Source: Mesorhizobium sp.
Lineage (GTDB): Bacteria > Pseudomonadota > Alphaproteobacteria > Rhizobiales > Rhizobiaceae
Reading direction: 5' to 3'
DNA: 64,000 nucleotides
Assembly (NCBI RefSeq): GCF_016793485.1
Contig: NZ_JAEULZ010000008.1
Location: 41,819-105,818 of the forward strand
Part shown: piece by piece, positions 48,874-58,568 of the stretch
Position numbering within the stretch: position 1 is the stretch's first letter
Layout: each line of letters begins with the position of its first letter
Notes under the pieces: generated by a model
What the model saw: only the letters and a program-made list of their open reading frames with translations
The model's database searches: none
Told to the model about the DNA's origin: nothing
Position numbers and translations under genes: made by a program

Positions 48874-49782
48874 TCAGCCAGGAAAATCCAGGCCCATCTC
48901 GCGATAGCGCTCGGGGTCGTTGCCCCAGTTCTCGCGAACCTTCACGAACAGGAAGAGGTGGACAGGCTGCTCGAGGATTTCGCCGATTTCCTTGCGCGCG
49001 GACTGCCCGATGGCGCGGATCGTCTCGCCCTTGTGGCCGAGCACGATCTTCTTCTGGCTGTCGCGCTCGACATAGATGACCTGCTCGATCCGCACCGAGC
49101 CGTCCGTCTTCTCCTCCCATTTCTCCGTTTCGACATGGGAGGAGTAAGGCAGCTCCTGGTGCAGGCGCAGATACAGCTTCTCGCGCGTGATCTCGGCCGC
49201 AAGCTGGCGCATCGGCAGGTCTGAAATCTGGTCTTCCGGATAGTACCAAGGCCCTTTCGGCAGTGCTTCCGCAAGGTAGTCGAGCAGATCCTTGCAGCCG
49301 GAGCCCGTCAGCGCCGAGATCATGAAGGTGCGCTGGAATGCCACGCGCTCGTTTGCCTCCTTGGCAAGCGTCAGAAGCGTCTCATGCTTGACCCGGTCCA
49401 CCTTGTTCAGGATCAGGATTTTCGGCTGCGGCGCGGTCGCTACCCGGTCCAGCATGGCGTCTGCGTCGCCCTTGATGCCGCGCTCGGCGTCAATCAGCAC
49501 CAGAACGATGTCAGCATCCTTGGCGCCGCCCCAGGCGGTTGTCACCATGGCTGTGTCGAGCCTGCGGCGAGGCTTGAATATGCCCGGCGTGTCAACGAAG
49601 ACGATCTGCGCGTTTCCATGCGTAGCAATGCCGCGCACGATGGCGCGTGTCGTCTGCACCTTGTGGGTGACGATGGAAACCTTCGCTCCGACAAGCTGGT
49701 TCACCAGCGTCGACTTACCAGCGTTCGGCGCGCCGATCAGCGCCACGAATCCGGAATGCGTGCCTGCTGTGTCCTCGGTCAT
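48874..49782 (-). CDS. era: GTPase Era
   Basis: 302 residues, a ribosome-assembly GTPase that binds 16S rRNA 3' end. G1 GAPNAGKST, G3 DTPGIF and G4 NKVD are present, with the KH domain at the C-terminus (GHKGETIRAIGQSARKEI). Start at 49782 because the ATG overlaps the rnc stop (ATGA). Part of the acpS-lepB-rnc-era block. Confidence 0.97.
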   Translation of the reverse strand: MTEDTAGTHSGFVALIGAPNAGKSTLVNQLVGAKVSIVTHKVQTTRAIVRGIATHGNAQIVFVDTPGIFKPRRRLDTAMVTTAWGGAKDADIVLVLIDAERGIKGDADAMLDRVATAPQPKILILNKVDRVKHETLLTLAKEANERVAFQRTFMISALTGSGCKDLLDYLAEALPKGPWYYPEDQISDLPMRQLAAEITREKLYLRLHQELPYSSHVETEKWEEKTDGSVRIEQVIYVERDSQKKIVLGHKGETIRAIGQSARKEIGEILEQPVHLFLFVKVRENWGNDPERYREMGLDFPG

Positions 49783-50495
49783 GCCGCGCCTCTCTCGGCG
49801 GTCCACACGCCTTCACGAATCAGAAAAACGGAGGCCGCAGCCTCCTCCGCCGCGCGGCGGGAACTGCCTGTGCCCTGCGCGGGCGCAAAACCCGACACCT
49901 GCAGGGAAACGGTGAAGACCGGCTGGTGGTCCGGGCCTTCGCGCTTGTCGATCGCATAGACGGGGCGCGCATCGCTCGACTTCGCGATCCACTCCTGCAA
50001 CTCCCCCTTTGGATTCGCCGGCTTGTCGACGGCGAGGCGGGCAAGCGGCTCCCAGTGTTTCAGGACAAACTCCCGCGCGGCCTCGATGCCCCCATCGAGA
50101 TAGATCGCAGCCACCAGCGCTTCCACCGCGTCAGCGAGGTAGTTGCCGCCGGCCTTTTTGGAACGCGACTTGAGCGCCGCGTCGGCGCGCATGAACTGGT
50201 CGAGTTCCAGTTGCAGCCCGATGTTCGAGCATGTCCTGGCCTCGACGAGCGCGTTGAAGCGCGGCGCGATCTCGCCTTCGCGCGCATCCGGAAACATCTT
50301 GAGCAGCATGTCGGCCACGATCAGGCCGAGAACGCGGTCGCCAAGGAACTCCAGCCGCTCGTTGTTGGTCGTGGCCTTCACCGCGCTCGAATGGGTGAGC
50401 GCGGTCTCCAGCAGGCGCAAATCCCTGAACAGGTAGCCAACCCTCGCGGCAATCTCCTGCGCGAGGGCCTCTCCGGTCGGCCGTTTCAAGGGCAT
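49779..50495 (-). CDS. rnc: ribonuclease III
   Basis: 238 residues, double-strand-specific endoribonuclease for rRNA and mRNA processing. The signature NERLEFLGDRVLGLI and the catalytic Glu in DAVEALVAAIYLDGG are present, with a dsRNA-binding domain at the end (GSSRRAAEEAAA). The ATG at 50495 matches the family. Coupled to era by a 4-bp overlap. Confidence 0.96.
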   Translation of the reverse strand: MPLKRPTGEALAQEIAARVGYLFRDLRLLETALTHSSAVKATTNNERLEFLGDRVLGLIVADMLLKMFPDAREGEIAPRFNALVEARTCSNIGLQLELDQFMRADAALKSRSKKAGGNYLADAVEALVAAIYLDGGIEAAREFVLKHWEPLARLAVDKPANPKGELQEWIAKSSDARPVYAIDKREGPDHQPVFTVSLQVSGFAPAQGTGSSRRAAEEAAASVFLIREGVWTAERGAA

Positions 50496-50508
50496 GTGAA
50501 GGCCCTTT

Positions 50509-51258
50509 CTAGTTGACCCAGGTGAACAACCGCGACGGGCGCAGCAGCGATGGCCACTTCCAGATTTCGAGCGGGCTGGCACCGCCGGCAATGGAGAAGA
50601 AGATCACGTTGGCGCGGCCGACCAGATGGTCCTCCGGCACGAAGCCGACCGAAAAGCGGCTGTCGGTGGAGTTATCGCGGTTGTCGCCCATCATGAAGTA
50701 ATGGCCCTCCGGAACGATGAACTCGCGCGTATCGTCACCGAGGCCGTTCGGGGTCAGGTCGAGCGTGTCGTAGGAGACGCCGTTGGGCAGCGTCTCGCGA
50801 TAGACGTCCACGGGGCGGTCGACCTCCGTAATGTCAGGATTGTCGATCTCGCCAACCTTCACGCGCGGCACCGCTTCGTCGTTGATGTAGAGGACGCCGC
50901 CGCGCATCTGAATCTTGTCGCCGGGCAGGCCGATCACCCGCTTGATGTAGTCGAGCGAAGGGTTCGGCGGGAACTTGAAGACAGCCACGTCGCCACGCTT
51001 GGGCGGCGAATCCCAGATCCGGCCGGAGAAGAGATTGGGACTGAACGGCAACGAGTAACGCGAATAGCCGTAGGCCCACTTGGTCACGAACAGATAGTCG
51101 CCCTCAAGCAGGGTCGGGCGCATCGAGCCGGACGGGATGGAAAAGGGCTGGAAAAGCAGCGTGCGGATGATCAGGGCCAGAAGCAGGGCCTGCACGATGA
51201 CGCTGACGGTCTCGCCAAGGCCGCCGGATTTTTTCTCGCTTTTGTCTGCCACGCTCAT
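50509..51258 (-). CDS. lepB: signal peptidase I
   Basis: 249 residues, inner-membrane enzyme that cleaves Sec signal peptides. One membrane anchor (about 18-38) is followed by the catalytic Ser45 in IPSGSMRPTL and the Lys106 in DYIKRVIGLPGD; FMMGDNRDNSTDSR is the third family box. The start at 51258 gives the usual short cytosolic end. Between acpS and rnc in the same direction, with 13 bases to rnc. Confidence 0.96.
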   Translation of the reverse strand: MSVADKSEKKSGGLGETVSVIVQALLLALIIRTLLFQPFSIPSGSMRPTLLEGDYLFVTKWAYGYSRYSLPFSPNLFSGRIWDSPPKRGDVAVFKFPPNPSLDYIKRVIGLPGDKIQMRGGVLYINDEAVPRVKVGEIDNPDITEVDRPVDVYRETLPNGVSYDTLDLTPNGLGDDTREFIVPEGHYFMMGDNRDNSTDSRFSVGFVPEDHLVGRANVIFFSIAGGASPLEIWKWPSLLRPSRLFTWVN

Positions 51259-51330
51259 GTAGTCCTCAATTCCGCGCCGCCGGATATAAGCCTTGAAGCC
51301 CAGCGGGGCAATCACAATGCCGAGACTGCG

Positions 51331-51732
51331 TCAGGGGTAAGGCGCAGCTTCGATAATGACGAAGGCCTGAGCCATTGGGAATTCGTCGGTTATGGTCAGA
51401 TGGATGACCGCGCGATGGCCCGGCGGGGTCAATTTAGCCAGCTTCTCGGCCGCGCCGCCTGTCAGGTGCATCGTCGGCCGGCCGTTCGGCAGGTTGACCA
51501 CACCCATGTCGCGCCAGAACACGCCCTCCGATATGCCGCTGCCCAGCGCCTTGGCGCAGGCTTCCTTTGCGGCAAATCGCTTGGCGTAGGTGGCGCTCCT
51601 TTGCGCCCTGCCCTCGGCGCGCGTCTTCTCGATATCGGTGAAAATGCGCGAAATGAAGCGCTCGCCATGGCGCTCCAGCGATTTTTCGATCCGCCGGATA
51701 TCGATGAGGTCGCTGCCGATGCCGAGGATCAT
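51331..51732 (-). CDS. acpS: holo-[acyl-carrier-protein] synthase
   Basis: 133 residues, transfers 4'-phosphopantetheine from CoA to [22 protein letters not shown] carries the Mg-binding Asp and [15 protein letters not shown] carries the Glu and Lys of the signature. Only 7 bases after pyrE, so co-transcribed. ATG at 51732 with the standard N-terminus. Confidence 0.96.
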   Translation of the reverse strand: MILGIGSDLIDIRRIEKSLERHGERFISRIFTDIEKTRAEGRAQRSATYAKRFAAKEACAKALGSGISEGVFWRDMGVVNLPNGRPTMHLTGGAAEKLAKLTPPGHRAVIHLTITDEFPMAQAFVIIEAAPYP

Positions 51733-51739
51733 GGCCGTG

Positions 51740-52318
51740 TCAGATGTTCCGGCTGCCGGGCTTGACCGGTGGCAGCTTCGCCAGTTCGGGCGGCAGCTTG
51801 TCTGCCGGATAGGCCGGGACCTCGTACTCGGCAAGTGCGATCAGCGGCACGCCAACATCCGTCTTGCCGGCGGAACGGTCGATGATGCAGGCTGCGGCGA
51901 CCACTTCGGCGCCGAGTTCCCTCAGGCATTCGATCGTCTCGCGGATCGAAAGGCCTGTCGTGACGATGTCCTCGACGATCACGACGCGCGCGCCCTTCTC
52001 GATCTCGAAGCGCCGCAGACGGAAGACGCCGCCCTCGCGCTCCACCCAGATCGCCGGCACGGCCAGATGCCTCGACGTCTCGTAGGCCGGGATGAGACCG
52101 CCCACTGCCGGCCCGACGACATAGTCGATGCTATCAGGCACCTCCGCGCGGATCTTGTCCGCAAGAGCCTTGCACAGGCGCTCCGTCTTGTCGGCATGCA
52201 TGAAGACGCGCGCCTTTTGCAGGAACACCGGGCTGCGCAGGCCAGATGTCAGGATGAAATGCCCTTCCAGCACCGCCCCGGCCTCGCGGAAAATGTCGAT
52301 TACTTCGCTGGTGTCCAT
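51740..52318 (-). CDS. pyrE: orotate phosphoribosyltransferase
   Basis: 192 residues, adds PRPP to orotate in UMP synthesis. The PRPP loop is [14 protein letters not shown]. The sequence [21 protein letters not shown] near the start is typical of the alphaproteobacterial form. Follows rel by 10 bases. Confidence 0.96.
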   Translation of the reverse strand: MDTSEVIDIFREAGAVLEGHFILTSGLRSPVFLQKARVFMHADKTERLCKALADKIRAEVPDSIDYVVGPAVGGLIPAYETSRHLAVPAIWVEREGGVFRLRRFEIEKGARVVIVEDIVTTGLSIRETIECLRELGAEVVAAACIIDRSAGKTDVGVPLIALAEYEVPAYPADKLPPELAKLPPVKPGSRNI

Positions 52319-52328
52319 CGCGTCCCCG

Positions 52329-54572
52329 CTATCCGTTCACCCGGCGCGCATCGCTGACGCTCGGGTTTGCCTTGAGCTGCGTCAGCAGCCGGTTCAGGTG
52401 CTTGAGGTCCCAGACCTCGATATCGATCAGCATCTCGGTGAAATCCGGCGCGGTGCGGATCATCGAGAGCGTGTGGATATTCGCGTCATTGACGGCCGCG
52501 ACCTGTGCGATCTCAGCCAATGAACCGGGGGCGTTGATCGCGGTCACGGAAATGCGCGCCGGAAAGCGTTCCTTGTTCGCCTCGTCTATATCCCACCGCA
52601 CGTCGATCCAGCGCTCCGGCTGGTCGTCGAACGCCTGCAGCGACGGCGACTGGATGGGGTAGATGGTTATGCCCGAGCCCGGCTGCAGAATGCCGACGAT
52701 CCGGTCGCCCGGCACCGCGCCTTCCTCCGCGAAACGCACCGGCAGGTCGCCGCCTACGCCCCGGATCGGCACAGCCCCATCCTTCTGCTCGGCTTCGGCC
52801 TTATCCTTGCCGCGCCGGGCGCGCGTCGGGAGCTGGAACAACATGCCGGCAGCATTGCGCAGGTTGAACCAGCCCTCCTCGCGCTGCGCCTTCGGCTGGG
52901 CCGGATGCGTGACACGCTCGTCCTTGAAGTCCGGAAAGACCGCGCGCATGACATCGCTGGATGCAAGCTCGCCGCGCCCGACGGCGGCCAGCACGTCCTC
53001 GACGTCCTTGCGCGCCAGCCTGTGCAGCACCGGCTTCAGGCTTTCCTTGCTGAACTTCTTTCCGGCGCGCTCGAATGCACGTTCGAGAATGCGAACTCCG
53101 AGGCCCGAAAACTGCTTGCGGATCGCATTCTTCGTGGCGCGACGGATGGCGGCGCGCGCCTTGCCGGTCACCACCATCGATTCCCAGGCGGCGGGCGGCA
53201 CCTGCCCCTTGGAGCGGATGATCTCGACCTCGTCGCCGTTCTTCAGCTCGGTCATCAGCGGCATGATGCGACCGTTGATCTTCGCGCCGACGCAACTGTC
53301 GCCGACATCGGTATGGACGGCATAAGCGAAATCGATCGGAATGGCTCCGCGCGGCAGCGCGATCAGCATGCCCTTCGGCGTGAAGCAGAAGACCTGGTCC
53401 TGGAACAGCTCCAGCCGGGTATTCTCCAGGAAATCCTCGGGATTGTCGCCTTCGGCAAGCTGCTCGATGGTGCGGCGCAGCCATGCATAGGCGTTCGTTT
53501 CGCTGGACTGCGAATGATCGACGCCGTTCGGCTTGCCGGCATTGTCCTTGTAGAGCGAATGCGCGGCCACGCCGTATTCGGCGATATCGTTCATCGCCAC
53601 CGTTCGTATCTGCAGTTCAATGCGTTGGCGCGACGGGCCGACGATCGTCGTGTGGATGGAGCGGTAGTCGTTCTGCTTGGGCGTCGAGATGTAGTCCTTG
53701 AAGCGGCCCGGAACCATCGACCAGGTCGTGTGGATCGCGCCCAGCGCCCGATAGCAATCGTCCACCGTGTCGACCAGCACGCGGAAGCCGAAAATGTCCG
53801 ACAGTTGCTCGAAAGACAGCGCCTTCGCTTCCATCTTGCGGAACACGGACCACGGCTTCTTCTGCCGGCTTTTGACCCGGGCCTTGATGCCGTGCTTGTC
53901 GAACATCGCTCCCAGCGATTGCTCGATCTCGCCGACAACGCCCTTGTTGCGCTCGAAAACGCTGGCAAGCCTTTCGGTCACGGTCCTGTAGGCTTCCGGA
54001 TTGATGTAGCGGAAGCCGATCTCCTCGAGTTCCTCGCGCATGCCCTGCATGCCCATGCGCCCGGCGAGCGGCGCATAGATTTCCATCGTCTCCTCGGCGA
54101 TGCGCAGGCGCTTGCTGTCGGGCACGTGGTCGAGCGTACGCATATTGTGGAGCCGGTCTGCCAGCTTCACCAGCAGCACTCGGACATCCTCGGAGATCGC
54201 CAGCAGGAGCTTGCGCAGGTTTTCCGCCTGCTCGGCCTTCTTCGACACAAGGTCGAGTTTCTTCAGCTTGGTCAGTCCCTCGACGAGCTTGCCGATCTCC
54301 GGTCCAAACAGTTCGTCGATCTCGGCGCGGGTCGCCGTGGTGTCCTCGATGGTGTCGTGCAGGAGCGCGACCGCGATCGTGGCCTCGTCGAGGCGCATGT
54401 CGGTGAGGATGGCGGCGACTTCCAGCGGATGCGAGAAGTACGGATCGCCGGAAGCGCGCTTCTGGTGGCCATGCTTTTGCATGGCATAGACGTAGGCGCG
54501 GTTGAGCAAAGCCTCGTTCACGTCAGGCTTGTAGCGCTGAACGCGCTCGACAAGCTCATATTGACGCATCAT
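52329..54572 (-). CDS. rel: bifunctional (p)ppGpp synthetase/hydrolase (Rel/SpoT)
   Basis: 747 residues, sets the alarmone level in the stringent response. The HD hydrolase domain ([20 protein letters not shown]-type start, HDTIEDT) is followed by the synthetase domain ([20 protein letters not shown]), TGS ([16 protein letters not shown]) and a C-terminal ACT domain. A single bifunctional enzyme is normal in this order. The ATG at 54572 with GGAAG upstream was used; TTG at 54578 is a weaker option. Behind rpoZ. Confidence 0.96.
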   Translation of the reverse strand: MMRQYELVERVQRYKPDVNEALLNRAYVYAMQKHGHQKRASGDPYFSHPLEVAAILTDMRLDEATIAVALLHDTIEDTTATRAEIDELFGPEIGKLVEGLTKLKKLDLVSKKAEQAENLRKLLLAISEDVRVLLVKLADRLHNMRTLDHVPDSKRLRIAEETMEIYAPLAGRMGMQGMREELEEIGFRYINPEAYRTVTERLASVFERNKGVVGEIEQSLGAMFDKHGIKARVKSRQKKPWSVFRKMEAKALSFEQLSDIFGFRVLVDTVDDCYRALGAIHTTWSMVPGRFKDYISTPKQNDYRSIHTTIVGPSRQRIELQIRTVAMNDIAEYGVAAHSLYKDNAGKPNGVDHSQSSETNAYAWLRRTIEQLAEGDNPEDFLENTRLELFQDQVFCFTPKGMLIALPRGAIPIDFAYAVHTDVGDSCVGAKINGRIMPLMTELKNGDEVEIIRSKGQVPPAAWESMVVTGKARAAIRRATKNAIRKQFSGLGVRILERAFERAGKKFSKESLKPVLHRLARKDVEDVLAAVGRGELASSDVMRAVFPDFKDERVTHPAQPKAQREEGWFNLRNAAGMLFQLPTRARRGKDKAEAEQKDGAVPIRGVGGDLPVRFAEEGAVPGDRIVGILQPGSGITIYPIQSPSLQAFDDQPERWIDVRWDIDEANKERFPARISVTAINAPGSLAEIAQVAAVNDANIHTLSMIRTAPDFTEMLIDIEVWDLKHLNRLLTQLKANPSVSDARRVNG

Positions 54573-54608
54573 GGGCAAGCTTCCACGGGACAGGTGCTGA
54601 AATAGATC

Positions 54609-54634
54609 ATGCGCCGCAAAGGCTTGCGGCGCAT
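54609..54634 (-). other. strong hairpin between rpoZ and rel
   Basis: An 11-bp perfect stem (54609-54619 with 54624-54634) and a 4-base loop, 37 bases before the rel start. It could be a regulatory or processing structure in the rpoZ-rel transcript. Confidence 0.5.
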
Positions 54635-54642
54635 GTCATGAA

Positions 54643-54673
54643 TAAACACCAAAACTCCGCCACGAAAGTGGCG
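54643..54673 (-). terminator. probable intrinsic terminator or attenuator after rpoZ
   Basis: On the minus strand CGCCAC-TTTC-GTGGCG (54673-54658) is followed by GAGTTTTGGTGTTTATT. The U tract is interrupted, so termination may be partial and leave rel partly in the same transcript. Confidence 0.5.
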
Positions 54674-54688
54674 TAAGTTGCTCCAAAC

Positions 54689-55084
54689 TCAGAAGTCGTC
54701 GCTCTTTTCCGGGGCCACAAGACCCTCGATGCCGGCGAGCAGCTCTTCCTCGCTCATGCGGTCGAACACTATGTTCTCTTCCGGTTCGTCGGCAGCGACA
54801 GCGTTTGTGCCGGTCTGGTCGGCCAGTTCCTGACCGTCAGCTTCCGGCTCGTCGACCTCGACGTGCTTCTGCAGCGAGTGGATCAGGTCTTCCTTGAGGT
54901 CGTCGGGCGACAGCGTCTCGTCGGCAATCTCGCGCAGCGCAACAACCGGGTTCTTGTCGTTGTCGCGCGGGATGGTGATCTGTGCGCCCTGGCTGATCTG
55001 CCGGGCGCGGTGGCCGGCAAGCAGAACCAGTTCGAAGCGGTTGTCGACCTTGTCAATGCAGTCTTCAACGGTTACGCGGGCCAT
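54689..55084 (-). CDS. rpoZ: RNA polymerase omega subunit
   Basis: 131 residues. [33 protein letters not shown] is the conserved core; [17 protein letters not shown] continues it. The acidic C-terminal extension (about 75-131) is longer than in enterobacteria and usual for Rhizobiales. The omega subunit stabilises the polymerase beta-prime subunit and can bind ppGpp in some bacteria, which fits the neighbouring rel gene. Confidence 0.96.
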   Translation of the reverse strand: MARVTVEDCIDKVDNRFELVLLAGHRARQISQGAQITIPRDNDKNPVVALREIADETLSPDDLKEDLIHSLQKHVEVDEPEADGQELADQTGTNAVAADEPEENIVFDRMSEEELLAGIEGLVAPEKSDDF

Positions 55085-55285
55085 TCAGATGCCCCTTTCA
55101 TGTCCGGATGTCTGGAAAACAGGCGGCGTCCATAACGCGATCAGCGCCCGATTACAAGCGTTTTGCCTTTTTGGCGCTCCGGGTTGGTTTGACAGACTAA
55201 TGGGAGATCACGAACATCGTTGCCTTGATTGAGATGAAAGAAGCAGAAAGCTAACAGCACGAGGTCTTTACAAGAAGCGGATGTG

Positions 55286-55648
55286 ATGTCACCCAAGCGC
55301 GTTAATGATCGCTACGATTTGGAGGCAATTCGGTTAAGGCCGAACACATCTGCTCGCGATTCGATGCTTGTTGAAGCCATATCGTCGCTGCAAGTGCACG
55401 GCACTACATTTCATCTTCTAGAGAGCGTGCCGGATCAATTTGAAGATCAATACATCGTCTTGGTCGACGCGAAACTGGTGATAAGTTTTGAATTGTTGCG
55501 AGGCAGGTCGGACACCTCGGCAAAGAATGTACAGATTTGGTTCCTCGCCGACTATCGACGCGATGTAGGACAGGGCCATCGTCGCACACTGTTGGACCTG
55601 GCCGCCAATGCTGCACGCGAGATTGCCCACCTTCAGAATTCACGCTGA
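55286..55648 (+). CDS. hypothetical protein, lower GC than its neighbours
   Basis: 120 residues, no signal peptide or membrane segment. The central part (FEDQYIVLVDAKLVISFELLRG, about 52-73) has alternating hydrophobic residues that suggest beta strands. GC counted by hand over 55321-55500 is about 48%, against well over 60% in the flanking housekeeping genes. AGAAG upstream is a weak ribosome-binding site; a GTG at 55283 is also in frame. I do not recognise a family. Probably acquired. Confidence 0.55.
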   Translation: MSPKRVNDRYDLEAIRLRPNTSARDSMLVEAISSLQVHGTTFHLLESVPDQFEDQYIVLVDAKLVISFELLRGRSDTSAKNVQIWFLADYRRDVGQGHRRTLLDLAANAAREIAHLQNSR

Positions 55649-55841
55649 GCTACAAGCGCCATTGCCGCATTTGTGTGCAACTCTGGACCGGATCACATTT
55701 TCTTGTGAACCCGCGGAATTCCTTGGAAAGGTCGATTTTGGCCCGATAGTGTCGGAACCAAGGCGGCCGGATCGTGATTTTAGCGGCTGCGTAAGTTGAA
55801 AAGAACGTTTTCCTCTAGGCTTATTTCAGAAGGGTTCGGGC

Positions 55842-56420
55842 ATGTTTGATCCCCGTGAAAAGATCGCTCTCTTCATCGATGGCGCAAACCTCTACGCAAC
55901 GTCGCGCGCACTCGGATTCGACATCGACTACCGCAAGCTCCTTTCGAGTTTCCAGAAGCGCGGCTATCTGATCCGCGCCTACTATTACACCGCTCTGGTC
56001 GAAGACCAGGAGTATTCGTCGATCCGCCCGCTGATCGACTGGCTGGATTACAATGGCTTCAAGGTGGTCACCAAACCCGCCAAGGAATTCACCGACTCGA
56101 CGGGCCGGCGGAAGATCAAGGGCAACATGGACATCGAATTGACGGTCGACGCCCTGGAGCTCGCCGAATATGTCGACCACTACGTCATCTTCTCGGGCGA
56201 CGGCGATTTCCGCACCCTTGTCGAAGCGTTGCAGCGGCGTGGGCGCAAGGTCAGCATTATTTCCACCATGGCCTCCCAGCCGCCGATGATCTCGGACGAC
56301 CTGCGGCGTCAGGCCGACAATTTCATTGATCTGATGTCGCTGAAGGCGGAGTTGGGTCGCGAGCAGAGCGAGAGGCCCGTCCGCAAGCCCGAGCCGACGG
56401 ACGCGGACGACGACCTCTGA
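55842..56420 (+). CDS. NYN-domain (LabA-like PIN fold) protein
   Basis: 192 residues. NYN domain with acidic residues for metal-dependent RNA cleavage: Asp in LFIDGANLY (9-17), Asp/Glu in NMDIELTVDALELAEYVDHYVIFSGDGDFRTLVEAL. The order VIFSGDGDF is the clearest hallmark. The C-terminal 30 residues are a charged tail. Probably an RNA-processing protein. Between the hypothetical gene and uracil-DNA glycosylase. Confidence 0.92.
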   Translation: MFDPREKIALFIDGANLYATSRALGFDIDYRKLLSSFQKRGYLIRAYYYTALVEDQEYSSIRPLIDWLDYNGFKVVTKPAKEFTDSTGRRKIKGNMDIELTVDALELAEYVDHYVIFSGDGDFRTLVEALQRRGRKVSIISTMASQPPMISDDLRRQADNFIDLMSLKAELGREQSERPVRKPEPTDADDDL

Positions 56421-56441
56421 CGTCAGGCGAGAACGCCTGTC

Positions 56442-57110
56442 ATGGCAAACATGCTGCTGGAACCGTCGCGAGACTGTCCTCTCTGCCCGCGCCTGAAGGA
56501 TTTCCGCGACCTCTGGCGCGAGAAGGAACCGGAATGGTTCAACGCGCCGGTGCCGACTTTCCTGCCTCCCGAAGGTGCGTCGTCGGTCAGGTTGCTGATC
56601 GTGGGCCTGGCCCCCGGCGTCAGAGGTGCAAACCGCACCGGACGTCCCTTCACCGGCGACTATGCCGGCGACCTCCTCTATTCGACGCTGATCCGGTTCG
56701 GACTGGCACGCGGAGAATTCAAGGCGCGACCGGACGATGGTCTGGAACTGGTCGGAACAGCCATTACGAATGCCGTTCGCTGCGTCCCGCCCGAGAACAA
56801 GCCCACCCCCGCCGAAATAACCACCTGCCGCCCGTTTCTCGCTTCCACGCTGTCGAGCATGCCGAACCTGTCGGCCATCCTCGCGCTTGGCGCCATCGCG
56901 CATCAGTCGACCGTCAGAACGCTGGGCCAGCGTGTGGCTGCAATGCCCTTCAAGCACGCCGGACAGTACCAGACAGGGCCGTTCACGCTGTTTTCCAGCT
57001 ACCACTGCTCGCGCTACAACACAAATACCGGTGTGCTGACGGAAGACATGTTTGTCAGCGTATTCAAGGATATCACCGAATTTCTGCAAACTCCTCGCCG
57101 AACGGTATGA
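56442..57110 (+). CDS. type-5 uracil-DNA glycosylase (UDGb)
   Basis: 222 residues. The cluster Cys residues CPLCPR near the N-terminus fit a 4Fe-4S cluster. The motif GLAPGVRGANRTGRPFTGD (55-73) is that of family 5, which lacks the water-activating Asp of family 4, and the second motif is SYHCSRYNTNTG with its His. Family 5 removes uracil and hypoxanthine from DNA. 21 bases after the NYN gene. Start at 56442 or at the ATG 56451. Confidence 0.92.
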   Translation: MANMLLEPSRDCPLCPRLKDFRDLWREKEPEWFNAPVPTFLPPEGASSVRLLIVGLAPGVRGANRTGRPFTGDYAGDLLYSTLIRFGLARGEFKARPDDGLELVGTAITNAVRCVPPENKPTPAEITTCRPFLASTLSSMPNLSAILALGAIAHQSTVRTLGQRVAAMPFKHAGQYQTGPFTLFSSYHCSRYNTNTGVLTEDMFVSVFKDITEFLQTPRRTV

Positions 57111-57176
57111 TGTTTGTTTTCTTAGAGACTCCCATTATATTCTGATTGTGATTTCCCTGATGGTAAGGTGAGAGCG

Positions 57177-57401
57177 GTGTCCAAAAAAGGTCAGCACGTC
57201 GTTCCTAACGGAGGCAAATGGAGCGTAAGGCAGTCCGGCGCATCGCGGGCTACTGGGACCTATGCCACACAGGGCGAAGCCATTGAACGAGCGCGGAGCA
57301 TAGCCCGCAACCAAGGCACTGAACTTTATATTCATGGCCGCGACGGACGTATCCGAGAGCGGGATTCCTACAACAAGGACCCATATCCACCAAAAGGATA
57401 A
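57177..57401 (+). CDS. DUF2188 protein
   Basis: 74 residues. HVVPNGGKWSVRQSGASRATGTYATQ and RNQGTELYIHGRDGRIRERDSY make a clear DUF2188 match; the family is small, basic and of unknown role, often present in mobile or defence contexts. The GTG at 57177 is preceded by AAGGTGAGAG as a good ribosome-binding site; a GTG at 57168 is also in frame. The stop is 3 bases from the next start. Confidence 0.88.
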   Translation: MSKKGQHVVPNGGKWSVRQSGASRATGTYATQGEAIERARSIARNQGTELYIHGRDGRIRERDSYNKDPYPPKG

Positions 57402-57404
57402 TTC

Positions 57405-58034
57405 TTGGCTGAGGGGGCATTCGACAATTCTGTTTTTATTAATTGCCCTTTCGACAAGGAATACGAACCCATTCTCCAATCCATACTCTTCTGTGTCATA
57501 TATTTGGGCTTCGAGCCGCGATTGGCGTCAGAAAGTAATGACTCAGGCGCGGTTCGTCTTGAAAAAATCAAGGGACTTATTGAAGCCTCAAAATACTCAA
57601 TTCATGACCTAAGCCGATGCCAGGCGAAGAAGAAGGGCGAGAATTATCGTCTCAATATGCCCTTTGAATTGGGTATGGACTACGGTTGCCGTCAATATTT
57701 TGGACAGGGAAGAGAGTCTAAAAAGCTTCTGATCCTTGAGGAGAAGCTTTTCCGCTACCAAGCAGCAATTTCAGATTTAGCAGGTTGCGATATTAAAACG
57801 CACGCTGCAGATTTTCAGAAAGCAGTACGACAAGTCCGGAACTGGCTTGTTAGTGAGGCCAATATCGCAGCCGATGGTGCCACAAGAATCATAGGCGCCT
57901 ATGCGGACTTTCAGGAATGGTACTATGAGAAGCAGTTAGCAGCGGGTTTCTCGGAAGACGACATCCAAGACTATCCCACTTCAGAATTGCTTGCGGAAAT
58001 GAAGGCTTGGATGATCGCAGGTAAGCCGGTTTAG
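57405..58034 (+). CDS. TIR-like / nucleoside-deoxyribosyltransferase-like protein, low GC
   Basis: 209 residues. VFINCPFDKEYEPILQSILFCVIYLGFEPRL (10-40) begins like a TIR strand and helix; RLEKIKGLIEASKYSIHDLSR (51-71) and RLNMPFELGMDYG (82-94) resemble the conserved N-x-FELG element in which Glu (here Glu88) is catalytic in TIR and related NAD/nucleoside hydrolases. The start is a TTG with AAAGGAT upstream, 3 bases after DUF2188. GC counted over 57421-57660 is about 44%. Family assignment by eye only; defence role inferred. Confidence 0.7.
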   Translation: MAEGAFDNSVFINCPFDKEYEPILQSILFCVIYLGFEPRLASESNDSGAVRLEKIKGLIEASKYSIHDLSRCQAKKKGENYRLNMPFELGMDYGCRQYFGQGRESKKLLILEEKLFRYQAAISDLAGCDIKTHAADFQKAVRQVRNWLVSEANIAADGATRIIGAYADFQEWYYEKQLAAGFSEDDIQDYPTSELLAEMKAWMIAGKPV

Positions 58035-58037
58035 CGA

Positions 58038-58517
58038 CTACCCCCTATCCTTTAGCAAGCGCCCCTTCTCGCGCGCCCAGTCGCGGTCCTTTTCCGTCTG
58101 CCGCTTGTCGGCGGCGTTCTTGCCGCGCGCCAGCGCCAGCAGCAGCTTTGCCCGACCGCGATCGTTGAAATAGATCTTCAACGGCACCATGGTCATGCCC
58201 TGCCGCTCGACGGCCTGGCTGAGCTTGGCCATTTCCTTCTTCTTCATGAGCAGCTTGCGGCGTCGGCGCGGCTCGTGGTTGAAGCGGTTGGCCTGCAGGT
58301 ATTCCGGCAGGTAGGAATTGATCAGCCAAAGCTCCCCGCCCTCCATCGAGGCGTAGGATTCGGCGATGTTGGCATGGCCACCGCGCAGCGACTTCACCTC
58401 GGTGCCGGTCAGCGCGAGCCCGGCCTCGTAGGTGTCGATCACCTCATAGGAAAAGCGCGCCTTGCGGTTCTCCGCGGCGACCTTGCTGTTGGGGTCGGAT
58501 TTTCGGACCTGGTTCAT
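58038..58517 (-). CDS. smpB: SsrA-binding protein SmpB
   Basis: 159 residues, binds tmRNA and brings it to stalled ribosomes. Conserved are [28 protein letters not shown] near the start and [34 protein letters not shown] at the end, with a basic tail. Only 3 bases separate its stop from the convergent low-GC gene, which shows where the insertion boundary may be. tmRNA itself is not in the window. Confidence 0.96.
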   Translation of the reverse strand: MNQVRKSDPNSKVAAENRKARFSYEVIDTYEAGLALTGTEVKSLRGGHANIAESYASMEGGELWLINSYLPEYLQANRFNHEPRRRRKLLMKKKEMAKLSQAVERQGMTMVPLKIYFNDRGRAKLLLALARGKNAADKRQTEKDRDWAREKGRLLKDRG

Positions 58518-58568
58518 GGCCGGGACAGGTAAGACCGTCCCGGCGTTTGATCAAGTCAATTGAACGGC

